DNA of 64,000 nucleotides from Henckelia pumila. Taxonomy: Eukaryota > Streptophyta > Magnoliopsida > Lamiales > Gesneriaceae. The notes beneath the pieces are model-generated. The model saw only the letters and a list, made by a program, of their open reading frames with translations, was not told the origin of the DNA and did not search any database. A program made the translations under genes and the position numbers. Shown here piece by piece: positions 10,234 through 21,509 of this stretch. How positions within the stretch are numbered: the first letter of the stretch is position 1; every line of letters begins with the position of its first letter. The stretch covers positions 16,850,622-16,914,621 of the forward strand of contig NC_133123.1 of assembly GCF_033568475.1 (NCBI RefSeq), given 5' to 3'.

Positions 10234-11292
10234 ATGCCTCCCAGACCAGTGAACCGACGTGGGGGACCTCCACCTCCACCTCCACCGCCACCTCAGCAGC
10301 ACCCCATGACAGCACTGGAGCAGGCCAGTGCCACGATGATGGCGGGTATCACTGCCTTGCTGGAGCAGCAGGCTGCCCGTCCCAGACTGTCCCACGAGGA
10401 GGACGTCGCAGAGAGGTTCCAGAAGAAAGGGCCTAAGGAGTTTTTGGGGACCACCGATCCGTTGGTGGCTGAGGGATGGATTCGCTCACTTGAGTCCATC
10501 TTTGACTACATGGGGATCACAGACGCCGACAGGGTGAGCTGTGCTACATATATGATGCGAGGCGATGCAGCCTCATGGTGGGAGGGTGCAGTTAGAGGGG
10601 TCCATCTACCAACATTGACGTGGGTTGAGTTCAGGCGTATCTTCTACGCCAAGTATTTTACTGAGGACGTGCGTAGCCGCATGATCCGTGAGTTCATGAG
10701 TCTCCGTCAGGGGGACCGATCTGTGGTGGATTACGTGAGCCAGTTTGAGAGGGGCTGTCGTTTTGTGCCCATGATTGCTGAGAGTCCGCAGGAGAAGCTG
10801 CGACAGTTTGTTGAGGGCCTGAAGGCAGAGATCAGGCATGATGTACGCATGGCAGACGTTTTCACATATGAGTCTGCAGTCAGCCGAGCTTTGCGTTCTG
10901 AGGAGGGTCGGACAGCGATCCAGAGAGAGCAACAGAGTAAGAGACAGTTTACGCATACAGGGTATCAGCGACCATCTTCGCAGCCACCTGCGAAGAAGCA
11001 GTCTACAGGGCCATCTAAGGGCCCGATTCAGCAGAGGCCTCAGGGGAAGCCACAGCAGCAGACTAGGGGCGGGGCCCCTACTCCAGGGAGATATCCAGTG
11101 TGTCCGAAGTGCCAGAAGATGCATTCCGGGCAGTGTCTATTGGGAGCAGGAGTCTGCTATCGTTGCAAGGAGCCAGGGCATCAGATTGCCAACTGCCCGA
11201 AGAGGCAGAATGTCAGTGGGCGAGTTTATGTGATGCAGGCTGAGGAGGCAGACCCAGATACCTCCTTGATCACCGGTATACCTAACCCCTAG
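10234..11292 (+). CDS. Gypsy gag (capsid and nucleocapsid)
   Basis: The start chosen is MPPRP at 10234, the usual start motif of this family; an in-frame ATG 15 bases upstream is less likely. A Pro-rich N-terminus is followed by the retrotransposon gag domain (WIRSLESIFDYMGI, ASWWEGAVRG, FRRIFYAKYF, MSLRQGDRSVVDYVSQFE), a basic Gln/Pro-rich linker and a CCHC zinc knuckle CYRCKEPGHQIANC (11154-11195), with a second Cys-rich motif just before it. The unspliced frame stops at 11290-11292, shortly past a splice donor at 11276. The unspliced RNA would therefore give Gag only, and removal of the following intron would join gag to protease in frame. The protein would form virus-like particles in the cytoplasm (family knowledge). 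Confidence 0.88.
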   Translation: MPPRPVNRRGGPPPPPPPPPQQHPMTALEQASATMMAGITALLEQQAARPRLSHEEDVAERFQKKGPKEFLGTTDPLVAEGWIRSLESIFDYMGITDADRVSCATYMMRGDAASWWEGAVRGVHLPTLTWVEFRRIFYAKYFTEDVRSRMIREFMSLRQGDRSVVDYVSQFERGCRFVPMIAESPQEKLRQFVEGLKAEIRHDVRMADVFTYESAVSRALRSEEGRTAIQREQQSKRQFTHTGYQRPSSQPPAKKQSTGPSKGPIQQRPQGKPQQQTRGGAPTPGRYPVCPKCQKMHSGQCLLGAGVCYRCKEPGHQIANCPKRQNVSGRVYVMQAEEADPDTSLITGIPNP

Positions 11293-11471
11293 AACTTTTT
11301 CAATTCTTTGCTTTTGTTTAATTGCGATTATAACTGAATGCCTGTTACATGAGTTTAATTATCAGCATGCTAGAATAAGAATTTTGTTTCTTTGTGATTA
11401 GAATTAAGGATTTTAGTGTTTTAACCTTGGGAGCATAGTGGTATGAATTGTTGGGAATCTTCTGCGTGCAG
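11276..11471 (+). other. Putative spliceosomal intron between gag and pol of the gypsy element (196 bp)
   Basis: It begins GTATACC and ends TGCGTGCAG, and is AT-rich with several stops. Splicing joins codons for SLIT-G to [18 protein letters not shown] in perfect frame (G at 11275 plus GG at 11472-11473). The joined protein matches the continuous gag-protease order usual in this family. Confidence 0.7.
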
Positions 11472-14400
11472 GGAGAATTCTAGTTGGAGGCAACTCCACG
11501 TTTGCGTTGCTAGATTCAGGAGCCACGCATTCGTTTATCTCCCGGGATTTTATCAGACGGATAGGCATTACACCAGAGGTTGTAGACAGTGGTTACGATG
11601 TTACCATGCCATCCGGACAGATTATCACTACCACTAGTGTCATCAGGGATCTGGCATTGGAGTTGCAGGGACACTCCATTCGAGCAGATCTAGTGGTTCT
11701 TCCATTGACTGGGTTTGACTTGATTTTGGGTATGGACTGGCTATCAGTTAATGGAGCTTCGATTGATTTCCGACGTAGGACAGTGTCAGTGAAGCCAGCA
11801 GGAGGTGAGATGTTTACTTTCTTTGCATCTCAGTCTAGCAGTATTCCTCAGATGATATCACTTGTTCGTGCGAGGAAACTGTTGCGCAATGGATGTCAGG
11901 GTTTCCTTGCTAGTGTGGTCACTACCACAGACGTTTCTAGCAGATCTTTATCAGATATAGAGGTGGTACGTGACTATCCAGATGTTTTTCCTGACGATGT
12001 TTCAGGAGTTCCACCAGTGAGGGAGGTGGAGTTCAGTATTGAGTTGTTGCCGGATACTGTGCCTATCTCTAAGGCACCGTATCGACTTGCTCCTACAGAG
12101 ATGAGAGAGTTGAAGGAGCAGATTCAGGAGCTGTTGGAGAAGGGCTTTGTTCGTCCTAGCTTTTCTCCATGGGGAGCTCCAGTGTTGTTTGTGAAGAAGA
12201 AGGACGGCAGCATGAGATTGTGCATTGACTACCGAGAGCTCAACAGAGTCACAGTGAAGAATAAGTATCCGCTACCGAGGATAGAGGATTTATTCGATCA
12301 GTTGCAGGGAGCTTCGGTATTCTCCAAGATCGATCTGCGATCTGGTTACCATCAGCTGAGAGTCAGAGATTCAGACGTGTCTAAGACTGCCTTTAGGACA
12401 CGGTATGGGCACTATGAGTTTTTGGTGATGCCCTTTGGGTTGACCAATGCTCCAGCAGTTTTTATGGATCTCATGCATCGTGTTTTCCAGCCGTATCTAG
12501 ATCAGTTTGTCATTGTATTCATTGATGACATATTGATCTACTCGAGGAGTATTGAGGAGCATACACAGCATTTGCATACAGCCTTGCAAACTTTGAGGGA
12601 GCATCGACTGTTTGCAAAGTTCAGTAAGTGTGAGTTTTGGCTGGAGCAGGTGGCGTTTCTAGGCCACATTATTTCTAGAGATGGGATTGCAGTGGATCAG
12701 TCCAAGGTGCAGGCAGTGAGAGATTGGGGGATTCCAAAGAATGCTTCGGAGATTCGTAGCTTCTTGGGTTTAGCAGGATACTATAGGAAGTTCATCAAGG
12801 GTTTTTCCTCTATTGCAGTACCCTTGACTTCCTTAACCAAGAAGAACGCGAAGTATAGTTGGAGTCCGGATTGTCAGAGGAGCTTTGATCAGCTGAAGGA
12901 TGCACTTACTTCAGCACCGGTGTTAGCTATGACAGTGCCACATGAGGAGTTAGTGGTGTACACCGACGCGTCCAAGCTTGGTTTGGGCGCAGTACTTATG
13001 CAGAGTGGCAGAGTTATCGCATATGCGTCGCGACAGTTGAAGATTCATGAGCAGAACTATCCGACGCATGATTTGGAGCTTGCAGCAGTGGTATTTGCGT
13101 TGAAAATCTGGAGGCACTATCTTTACGGCGAGAAGTGCAAGATTTTCACCGATCACAAGAGCCTCAAGTACTTCTTCACCCAGAAGGAGTTGAACATGAG
13201 GCAGCGCAGATGGCTTGAGCTTGTGAAGGACTATGATTGTGACATTAGCTACCATCCGGGTAAGGCTAATGTAGTAGCAGATGCTTTGAGTCGAAAGTCG
13301 TCAGTGGTATCATGTTTGACTGCACAGTTACCACTACAGACCGAGATTCAGAGGTTTGGGTTGGAGTGCTATCCGAGCGGCCATGCACCGAGCTTGTCAG
13401 TGTTGACAGTGCAGCCAGTTCTACGAGATCGGATTAGAGAGGGACAGTCTACTGATGAGGAGCTACAGCGATGGAGACAGAGAGATGAGGCCAGAGGTAA
13501 TCTCTTGTATACAGTGGAGGATGGCATCGTTCAGTACCGTGGGAGGATGTGGGTACCGAACGTTGATCAGTTGAGAGCCGAGATTCTAGCAGAGGCTCAT
13601 GCATCTCCGTACTCCATTCACCCCGGAAGTACGAAGATGTACCGAGATTTGCAGTTATTGTATTGGTGGCCTGGGATGAAGAGTGACATCGGGAGAGTGG
13701 TGTCAGAGTGCTTGACTTGTCAGCAAGTCAAAGCAGAGCATCAGCGTCCAGCAGGACTTCTTAGACCTCTTCCCATTCCGGAATGAAAATGGGAGAATAT
13801 TACGATGGACTTTGTGGTTGGCTTGCCGAGGAGCGCCAGAGGTTGCACAGCGATTTGGGTGATTGTGGATAGACTCACCAAGTCAGCTCATTTCTTGCCG
13901 GTGAGGACTAACTATACTTTGACACAGTATGCAGAGCTTTACATTAGAGAGATTGTTAGACTGCATGGCATACCAGTGTCTATTGTCAGACAGAGATCCG
14001 AGATTCACATCTGCGTTTTGGAAGAGTCTGCACACGGCTATGGGGACTAGGCTTCTGTTCAGTACAGCATTTCATCCCCAGACAGATGGTCAGTCTGAGA
14101 GAGTGATCCAGGTTCTCGAGGATCTTCTGAGAGCTTGTGTCATTGATTTTCGGGGCTCTTGGGAGAGTAGACTGCCATTGGTGGAGTTTACCTATAACAA
14201 CAGCTTTCAGTCGTCTATAGGTATGGCTCCATATGCAGCACTTTATGGGAGGAGATGCAGATCTCCGGTGCATTGGGATGAGGTTGGTGAGCGGATTTTG
14301 TTGGGTCCGGAGATTGTGCAGCAGACAGCTGACATCGTGACGCAGATTCGAGAGAGGATGAGGACTGCGCAGAGTCGGCAGAAGAGTTATGCAGATGCCA

Positions 14401-14843
14401 GACGACGCGATTTGGAGTTCGCAGTAGGTGATCACGTATTCTTGAAGGTGTCACCTATGAAGGGAGTAGCGCGTTTTGGACGGAGAGGCAAGCTTAATCC
14501 GAGATATATAGGGCCATTCGAGATCTTGGAGCGAGTTGGCACGTTGGCCTATCGTTTAGCTCTACCTCCAGGGCTAGCGGCAGTGCACAATGTTTTCCAT
14601 GTATCCATGCTTCGGAGATATGTCTCCAACCCGTCGCATGTGTTGGATTTCGAGCCCTTACAGTTGCCACCAGATCTTGTATACGAGGAGAGACCAGTGC
14701 GGATCTTGGCTAGAGAGGAGAGGAGGCTTAGGACGCGGGTCATACCGATGGTCAGAGTCCAGTGGCTGAATCACTCAGAGGAGGAAGCTACTTGGGAGAC
14801 CGAGGAGGATATGAGGACTCGCTACCCGGAGATGTTCGGGTAA
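11472..14843 (+). pseudogene. Gypsy pol: protease, RT, RNase H, integrase, chromodomain; nonsense plus frameshift
   Basis: Domains in order are aspartic protease (LDSGATHSF near 11507), reverse transcriptase ([31 protein letters not shown] near 12520), RNase H ([13 protein letters not shown] near 12960), integrase with the HHCC zinc region (about 13620-13740) and its DDE core, and a C-terminal chromodomain (about 14685-14835). Two lesions are seen. TGA at 13784-13786 replaces the Trp codon expected in IPEWKWENITMDF. A frame change near 13985, best explained by loss of two bases before the conserved DRDPRFTS motif, shifts the rest into another frame. Either would remove integrase function. Stop codon at 14841-14843. 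Confidence 0.92.
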
Positions 14844-14874
14844 GTACTTTAATTTCGAGGACGAAATTCAATTT

Positions 14875-14888
14875 AAGGGGGGGAGAAT
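14875..14888 (+). other. Polypurine tract of the gypsy element
   Basis: AAGGGGGGGGAGAAT lies directly before the 3' LTR, the expected primer for plus-strand DNA synthesis. Confidence 0.85.
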
Positions 14889-17510
14889 TGTAACATCCGG
14901 TATTTTTTTAATTACATAAATCCGCCTGCATAATTAGGATATTTAATTATTTAAATTTATGATTTATGGGTTAAATAATTATGTGAATTATTTATGCATG
15001 ATTTAATTTATTTTTAAGCATTTAACCCATAATTAGTGGTTTTTATGATTTTTAGTATTTTTATTATTTAATCGCGTAGACGGGACCGTGGACGGACGAG
15101 ATGACAACTTTCCACCCAAATTATTTTATGAGCCTTTTTGGAGCCTTAAAATATTATTTTGAGTTTTATTATCTCAAAATTTTAAGTATTTAATTTTATT
15201 TAATTTTAGGAGTCATTTTTATCCAAAATTAGTCAAAATATTGACTTTTTAGTATTTTTAAAATTCCCCTAAATTATTATTTCGAGATTTTATTTAGGTG
15301 ATCAGATTTTTAAATGTTTATTTAAGAGTTAATTTGTATTTTAATTATTTTAAAACCTTTTATTTAATTATTCAACCTATTTTTCTAATTAAACCTAATC
15401 TACCAAACAACCTAGCCGACACCTCTTCCTCCCATATCAGCCGACTTTCACCCCCATCACCTTCTTCTTCATCGATTCAAGACATCTCCAAGACTCCATA
15501 GCCATTTTTCTTCGAAGCTTCAAGTTTGCTCGTCGTCCCGTCGTCCCGGAAGTCGTCTCACGCTCGTTTCTCTTCGTCCCTCGGTGAAAGGCATGTTTTT
15601 CTTCACTTTTCAGACCTATATCAGTGTATGTATGCGTGTGGGTGTGTAGCATCAGAATCGAACATATTTGACAGCAAGTTTTCGATTTTTCCTCCAAAAT
15701 TGCTCTCGGTTTTGACATTGGTGTTTGCATGCTCACGTTTTCATGTCCATGGCTAGGTGGGCTGCTGGTCCACGGTTAGAGGGGTACCTTGGGGTCCCTA
15801 GGATCGAAGGGTGGGGTCGGACATGGACTGGAAGGGGCTAGGTTCGGCCTGGTTCAGACTGAACCATGACTGCCCATGTTTCTGCACAGTTTAGGGTTTC
15901 GGAAGAGGTTGCTTCGGGTTCCTGGTTTGGTCGTGCATGGGGCTGGGGCCTGGTCAGGCTAGGTCCGCCCGGACGTGGGCTACGTCCGGGCGGCGGCGCC
16001 CCGGCCAGGGGCGGCCGGAGCCGGCCGGCAGCAGGCCAAGAAGGCCTGCTGCTCTCGGCCGAGGAGAATGGAGGAGGGGACAATCGGGTTTTTAGGGTTT
16101 CTAGTGGGTTCCGGGTCGGGTCTTGGGTCCGGGTCGGGTCTAAAATAATATGGGTTAAGTTAAGTGGGTCCGGGTCCGGGTTATTTTATATGGGCTCGGG
16201 TATTTTTATTTTTAAGTTTTTAAGTTAATTAGGAATTAAATGGACTAATTAAATTCCCAAAAAATTTAATTAGTACCATTTAATTTATTTGGGCTCCATT
16301 AAATTATTTTTGGGTTAATTTATTTATTTATGGGCTTGTAATAAATTTTATTTAAATTTTTTTTTAAGTTGGCCAGAAATTTTTATGGGCTTGGGAGCCC
16401 ATGAAAGTTATTGGGCCTGTTATTGGGCTTTTGGGCCCATTGGGCCAGGGACAGTGTTATTGGGCCTAAGTTAGTCTTAATGGGCTTTGGTTGATTTATG
16501 GGCCAAGTCTTAAGTTAATGGGCTTGCATGTCTAGGGCCAGCAGCTGTATCAAACCATGAGAAAATTGCATGTGTCCTGATTATATATTTAATTATTTTT
16601 ATGCATTTAAGTTATTTTAATATTTATATGTTAGTAAGAAAAATTAAATTAAATATATATGAAGGACACACAATTTATTTAAGTACATGCATTCATGAAA
16701 TCAATTTTTATGCTATGATTTAATTCCTATGGTTGAGCAAATAAAATATTTTAGGTGGAAATTGAAGTAGTGTGGCCATTTATGTATGGGCAGTTTCTGC
16801 CATTTATGTATGGGCAGTTTTCTGCCATTTATGTATGGGTGGTTCGCCACCAGCCTCGTACGATGGTTTCTTAGACTGATCAGTCGCACTATGGGTCATA
16901 CTTACGGATAGGACCATTCGATGTTCAGAAAATAAATGCTCAACAACTTATGTATGTATGATATTATGTATGTTATGTATGTTTATTTATGTAATTTATG
17001 TTATTAATTTTTAAGCATGCTCATTCATGTATATGTAAGTATTAGTATTAAATTGTTTTAAATTATTTTGAACCCTTGTTAGTATGCATGTTGGGCCTCT
17101 AGGCTCACTACACTGATATGGTGCAGGTGAGTACGTAGAGGAACAGGTTACTCCTACCGGTGGTGAGGATGTATGAGCCGTGCTGCAGTAGCCCCGTGAC
17201 CGTGACAGCTTCTGAGTCACCGTGCATGATGTTATGATACATTTTTAATATTTTATGGGTTGAGATGTTTGAATATTTTATTAAGTATTTTTAGTGCATG
17301 CACACAATTTTTATTTATTTTATTTATGCGGTATATTTTAAATTATAGGGTTGACTCAGATATTTATTTAATTTAAAGAATGCCTTTTATTTTAAGTATT
17401 TTATTTAGTGCATATATGTATGGGCATATATGTACATATATTTATTTAGTAGTATAAAAAAAAAAAAAAATTTCCGCATATTTATTTATTATAGAGTTAG
17501 GGTCGTTTCA
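14889..17510 (+). repeat. Gypsy 3' LTR
   Basis: It has the same length (2622) and nearly the same sequence as the 5' LTR. Differences noticed are G/T near 15332, T/G near 15837, an extra T near 16090 and a one-base change in the poly(A) run near 17457. It is followed directly by the TGAAT target duplication. Confidence 0.95.
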
Positions 17511-18059
17511 TGAATGCTAATCTATAAAAGGGGATTTCACGCACAAGATGAAAGAGGACTTCAGACGTACAATTCTCTGCGCAAAGACTGAAGAATTTCA
17601 TTGAAGAATTCGAAGATTCTGAAGCAAGGTTTGCAACCATCGTTGTTGCATGTCCCCGTGTTGCCGTTCGTGTTGAAGATATCAGAGACAACACTGTGGG
17701 AACTGTGTTGTTGAAGATTTTTTCTGTCTCTTCAATTTAGGCTACGGGAGTTGCATCCAATATCTTTTATACTATGTTGTATTTTATGATGCAAGTTTGA
17801 TTTCTCAACTTATTGAGAAATTTAGGATTTAATGACTTTTCGTAAAATTACTAGGATTGCTTTGTAAGACCGATCTTACGTTTACTAGTAATATTTAACC
17901 CTAAGGCACCCGCACAAGTTTTTATACTCGTGCAAAATTAATTACTTGTGTTTTTATTTACGCTTTAAATTTCCGCTGCACTGTGCTGTATGTGGTGTTA
18001 CAACACAAAAGACAACACTGCCTATTTTACATAACCAACCACGTACACCGTTCCTTTCA
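17511..18059 (+). repeat. Outer element 3' LTR, right part, with its core promoter
   Basis: This continues the LTR begun at 7134 and ends TTCCTTTCA, the inverted complement of its TGAAAGGAA start. TATAAAA at 17523-17529 is the likely TATA box, and the rest would be R and U5. A GTGTTACAACAC + AAAA + GACAACACT motif lies at 17995-18019 and a variant near 17655-17695. No protein-coding region is supported. Confidence 0.85.
17523..17529 (+). promoter_or_regulatory. TATA box of the outer LTR, just right of the gypsy insertion
   Basis: TATAAAA followed by GGGG lies only 12 bases from the gypsy 3' LTR. Its original upstream U3 sequence is now 10 kb away at 7134-7424. Confidence 0.6.
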
Positions 18060-18660
18060 GTTTTTATTTTATTATGATATGTTTAATATGAAAACATATC
18101 ATTATAATTTTCTTTCTTTTAATTAGTTATTAATCAAATCAAAGTTTGTGAAAATAATTTGTTTTGTATATTAATATAAAGTTGCAAAAATAAACTCAAT
18201 CATTTTTGTTAATTTTCAAATTTTTTATTTAATAAATTTAAAATTATATAAATTTTGATGGCTCCAACAAGTCTAATCCAGGTTGAATCGGCGGGTCATG
18301 GGGCGGGATGGGGTGCATCCAAAGAAAGACGAGACGAGTCTCAGGCTTAGTCAAATCCACCTTATTTCCGTCCGTGCAAGTAAAAAATAAATATTGTGTT
18401 TTTTTTTATTCAGAAATTAATGGTGTTGATCCTCTTAGTGGAACGAGTAAGAAAACACCAATTGTGGTTTTTCCTCTGTTATTTAGTTCTATAATGATTA
18501 ATTCCTTTTTTTGGCTTCTAACTTCAAGATATTGTTGGTTAAATAAAAGCGCGATCATCAAATATTTGCTCGATCCTGCAATCACATTAAGACAATTTGG
18601 AATTAGGTTCGAGTTTGAGATTTGGGTAAAACATCACTTCTCATATTTGTAAAACAAAGA
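18060..18660 (+). repeat. Diverged, truncated relative of the hAT-like element at 31915-32502
   Basis: From about 18065 to 18350 the sequence parallels 32154-32470: TTTATTATGATATGTTTA, an AT-rich body, then a GGTTGAATCGGCGGGTCATGG-like G-rich end. The left part of the element is missing at the outer LTR boundary. The remainder to 18660 shows no convincing gene. Confidence 0.55.
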
Positions 18661-18965
18661 GGCGATATTTTAAAAGAACGCTCTCATTTGATAAAAGATA
18701 TGAGTTTGGTCAATAATAGTATATTCGATTCTCCTTATCAATATCTTTTTGGATGAAATAAGTGTGTCCTATGCGTTTTATCTAATTAACAGAGTTTGCA
18801 TGACGATTTACTCAATATACATTAAAGGGAATAAAGGGGTGACTCCCATAATCTATAAATACTATGCAAAATTATTATAAAATGCTATAATTATTATTTT
18901 TTCTAGATGAAAAAAAAAAAACCCCAAAAATTATCAACTTGCAAATATATTTATATATATATATA
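18661..18965. other. AT-rich intergenic DNA, nothing recognised
   Basis: No coding, RNA or clear repeat signature is seen apart from A/T runs. Confidence 0.6.
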
Positions 18966-19234
18966 CCTATATATTAAGTAAGAAGGTCTTATGGTCTCTT
19001 GGTACGAGCCAATAAATTAACAATTAAAAAATTATAAAAAAAAGTACTCTCCACTATTTCAATTTTTTTCCATCATTATGATTTAATTTTTTTAATTTAA
19101 CTATTTCTTTTCTTTTATCTCAATTTTTTTTATTTAATATATAATAAAATCATTTTAATTGAAATTTTTTATTGAAATTTAATTTTATTATAAAATAAAT
19201 TATTTAGCACGCATTGCGTGCAACAAATCGCTAG
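18966..19234 (+). mobile_element. Small non-autonomous Helitron (3' end clear, 5' end approximate)
   Basis: The right end shows the Helitron signature: hairpin GCACGC-ATT-GCGTGC (19207-19221), nine bases, then CTAG (19231-19234) followed by T. The left end is placed at CCTATATATTAAG near 18966 by similarity to usual Helitron starts and is less certain. No coding sequence is present. Confidence 0.6.
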
Positions 19235-19521
19235 TATATATAAATCAATAGCACCTTAGTGATCCCTTGATATGCTTACTTTAAATAAAAAAAAAAAAAA
19301 ACCCTCCAAAAATTATCAACTTGCAAAAATAAATAAATAAATAAAATAAAATATTTTTAAAAAAATTATGTATATACACATAAAACATTATATACACGCA
19401 ATGTGTGCGCGCGGGTGTTAATACATACACGCACAATATATATGCCAAAAGCATGTGAAATTATAATTCTCACAAAGAAAGCAAATAAGAATCAGAAAAT
19501 TCAACAGCCTATCGATTAACG
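19235..19521 (+). other. Upstream region of the NFU gene
   Basis: AT-rich with A runs and a short CACGCA/TGTGTGCGCGCG stretch near 19395-19415. It must hold the promoter and 5' UTR of the NFU gene, but no TATA box is called with confidence. Confidence 0.4.
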
Positions 19522-21509
19522 ATGCACGCAGCCATGGCCATGAATCATCCCCTCTGTTCAGGCCATTCCAGGCTCCATCAAACCCTAGAGCCCTCCTCTT
19601 CCTCTTCAACGTCTTCGTCCACCACACCCGCCGCCGTTGTTCTGTTTCGTCGCTCTGTCCCGCCGCCAGCAGAGGTCAGCTTGTTACTGTCTATCTTTTT
19701 GTGATTTGTATTTCCAATTCATCGGTATCGGCTGTTCTCCAATTTTTACTGAGGTGATGGCTGTTGATTTGATTTCGGCAGGTTTCGAGTTTCTTCGGCT
19801 CTCGTGTTCCGCTTTCGGGGAGGCTCAATCAGGTGCGGCGGGCGTCAGCGGGTGGTTTGCGGAAGATTGGTGAGTGCTTTTGCTTTCTTTGACTACGGTA
19901 TTCATGACTGTGTTGATCATAAATTAGATTATTGATCACGGGAGTGAGTTTTAAAGTTAGTGGAGTTTGTTACGGTCGAATTAATTTAGCTACCGTATTA
20001 ATTTCACGTTTCGCTAGAAGTGAAAATTGATTCGTATATAGTTTATGCACACTCTTAACTGATTGAAGCATGGGTTGTTTTTAGCAATTTTGTGTACCTG
20101 TCCTCAATCAATTTGGTGGAAGTAGTTATGCTTTCCGATTATATTCTTTTATATATTTCCACCATATGAACTGTGTTGTAGGGAAAAAAAAAAGGTTTTA
20201 ACTTTTAAGTAAGGGTTCTTTTAGTCCTGATAATGAAATTGGCCGCTTTGTTTGTGCATGACTGGCACCATATGCAAATTTATATCCTGATTCTAGTTCT
20301 TAAAGTTTGATGACTTTCTTAGCTGATCCCTCGTTGCTCCATAAGATATCCTATTGAGTGGTATGAATGTACACTTGTACTCTCTGCATCTTAGCTGTTG
20401 TGTGCATCAAATAGTGTGGAGTTGGCAGACACCCACTCTGCTGAAACTGTTGCTCTGCCTGCTGACTGCCAAGTTAAAGTTCCCGAGTTGTATATTTCGT
20501 GCAGGCGTAAAAGCAGTTGCCATTCCTGAATCAGCCGTGGAACTACCACTCACGGCGGCTAATGTCGAGAGTGTGTTGGATGAAATTAGACCTTACCTCA
20601 TAGCGGATGGAGGCAATGTTGCGTTACACGAAATTGACGGAAATGTCGTAAAACTGAAATTACAAGGTGCGTGTGGCTCATGTCCTAGTTCTACAATGAC
20701 GATGAAACTGGGCATTGAGCGTCGACTTATGGAGAAGATTCCTGAAGTTGTTGCGGTTGAGGCAATACCTGATGGAGAAACTGGCCTTGAGTTGAATGAA
20801 GAAAACATAGAGAAGGTAAAATTCTCATTTTTCGTGTTCTATATCCTTAAATGTTTGTTGTTGAGTTATTTTTCAGCTACTAAAAATTGCTTTGGTGGTT
20901 TTAATTGTTTAACTTTTACTGTATTTCGACTCTATTATTTTTCCATCATTTGTCAAGCTTGCTATAATTCATCTCCGTTTGTTGAATTTTATCACATGAA
21001 TATGCTCCGCCTTAGTTATTCTAAGATCTTGGGTGTGATAAGTGATGTTTTAAGGTAATAAAACAATTCAAATGATGCCGCATACCTTAGGCAAATTCGA
21101 TTACCGCCATGCCTTGTTATTTGACTATTAAATCTACTAGGGTTTCGTACATGCTTCATAATTTGCATTAATAGCAGTTGATGACAATAATAATTCCAGA
21201 ATCTTCCTCTTGAGAGTTGATTCCATGTTTCCTCGGACCATCTATTTTTTCAATTTTGATGGACATGCTAGAGAAATGATTGACCTAATTTTGTACATTA
21301 TCACAAACTTTCTACAGGTACTTGAAGAAATAAGACCTTACCTCGTTGGGGCAGCGGGCGGAGATTTGGAGCTAGTTGCTATTGATGAGCCAATAATTAA
21401 GGTACGAATATCTGGTCCTGCAGCTGGTGTCATGACGGTTCGGGTGGCTGTGACTCAGAAACTTCGAGAAAAAATTCCTGCAATTGCAGCTGTTCAACTT
21501 TTGTCGTAA
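19522..21509 (+). CDS. NFU2: NifU-like iron-sulfur cluster scaffold, plastid NFU2/NFU3 type (4 exons)
   Basis: Exons are 19522-19674, 19782-19869, 20505-20815 and 21318-21509, all with GT-AG introns and consistent phases, giving 247 aa (243 if the second ATG at 19534, in better context, is used). The Ser/Pro-rich N-terminus looks like a plastid transit peptide. A first NFU domain (about 95-170) holds the cluster-binding CxxC in GACGSCPSS (Cys137 and Cys140). A second NFU domain (about 185-247) lacks Cys, as in plant NFU1-3. In this family the protein assembles 4Fe-4S and 2Fe-2S clusters in the stroma for photosystem I and other acceptors. NFU3 cannot be excluded because the two are close paralogs. 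It is convergent with BOP1. Confidence 0.93.

Larger units (their letters stand above)
7425..17510 (+). mobile_element. Complete Ty3/gypsy chromovirus (Tekay/Del-like), 10,086 bp
   Basis: Two 2622-bp LTRs (TGTAACATCC...GTTTCA) flank gag, protease, reverse transcriptase, RNase H, integrase and a C-terminal chromodomain. The target duplication TGAAT is perfect at 7420-7424 and 17511-17515. By eye the LTRs differ at only about two substitutions (near 7868 and 8377) and two single-base length changes in homopolymers, so insertion was very recent. The clade call rests on the chromodomain and domain order. Confidence 0.95.
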
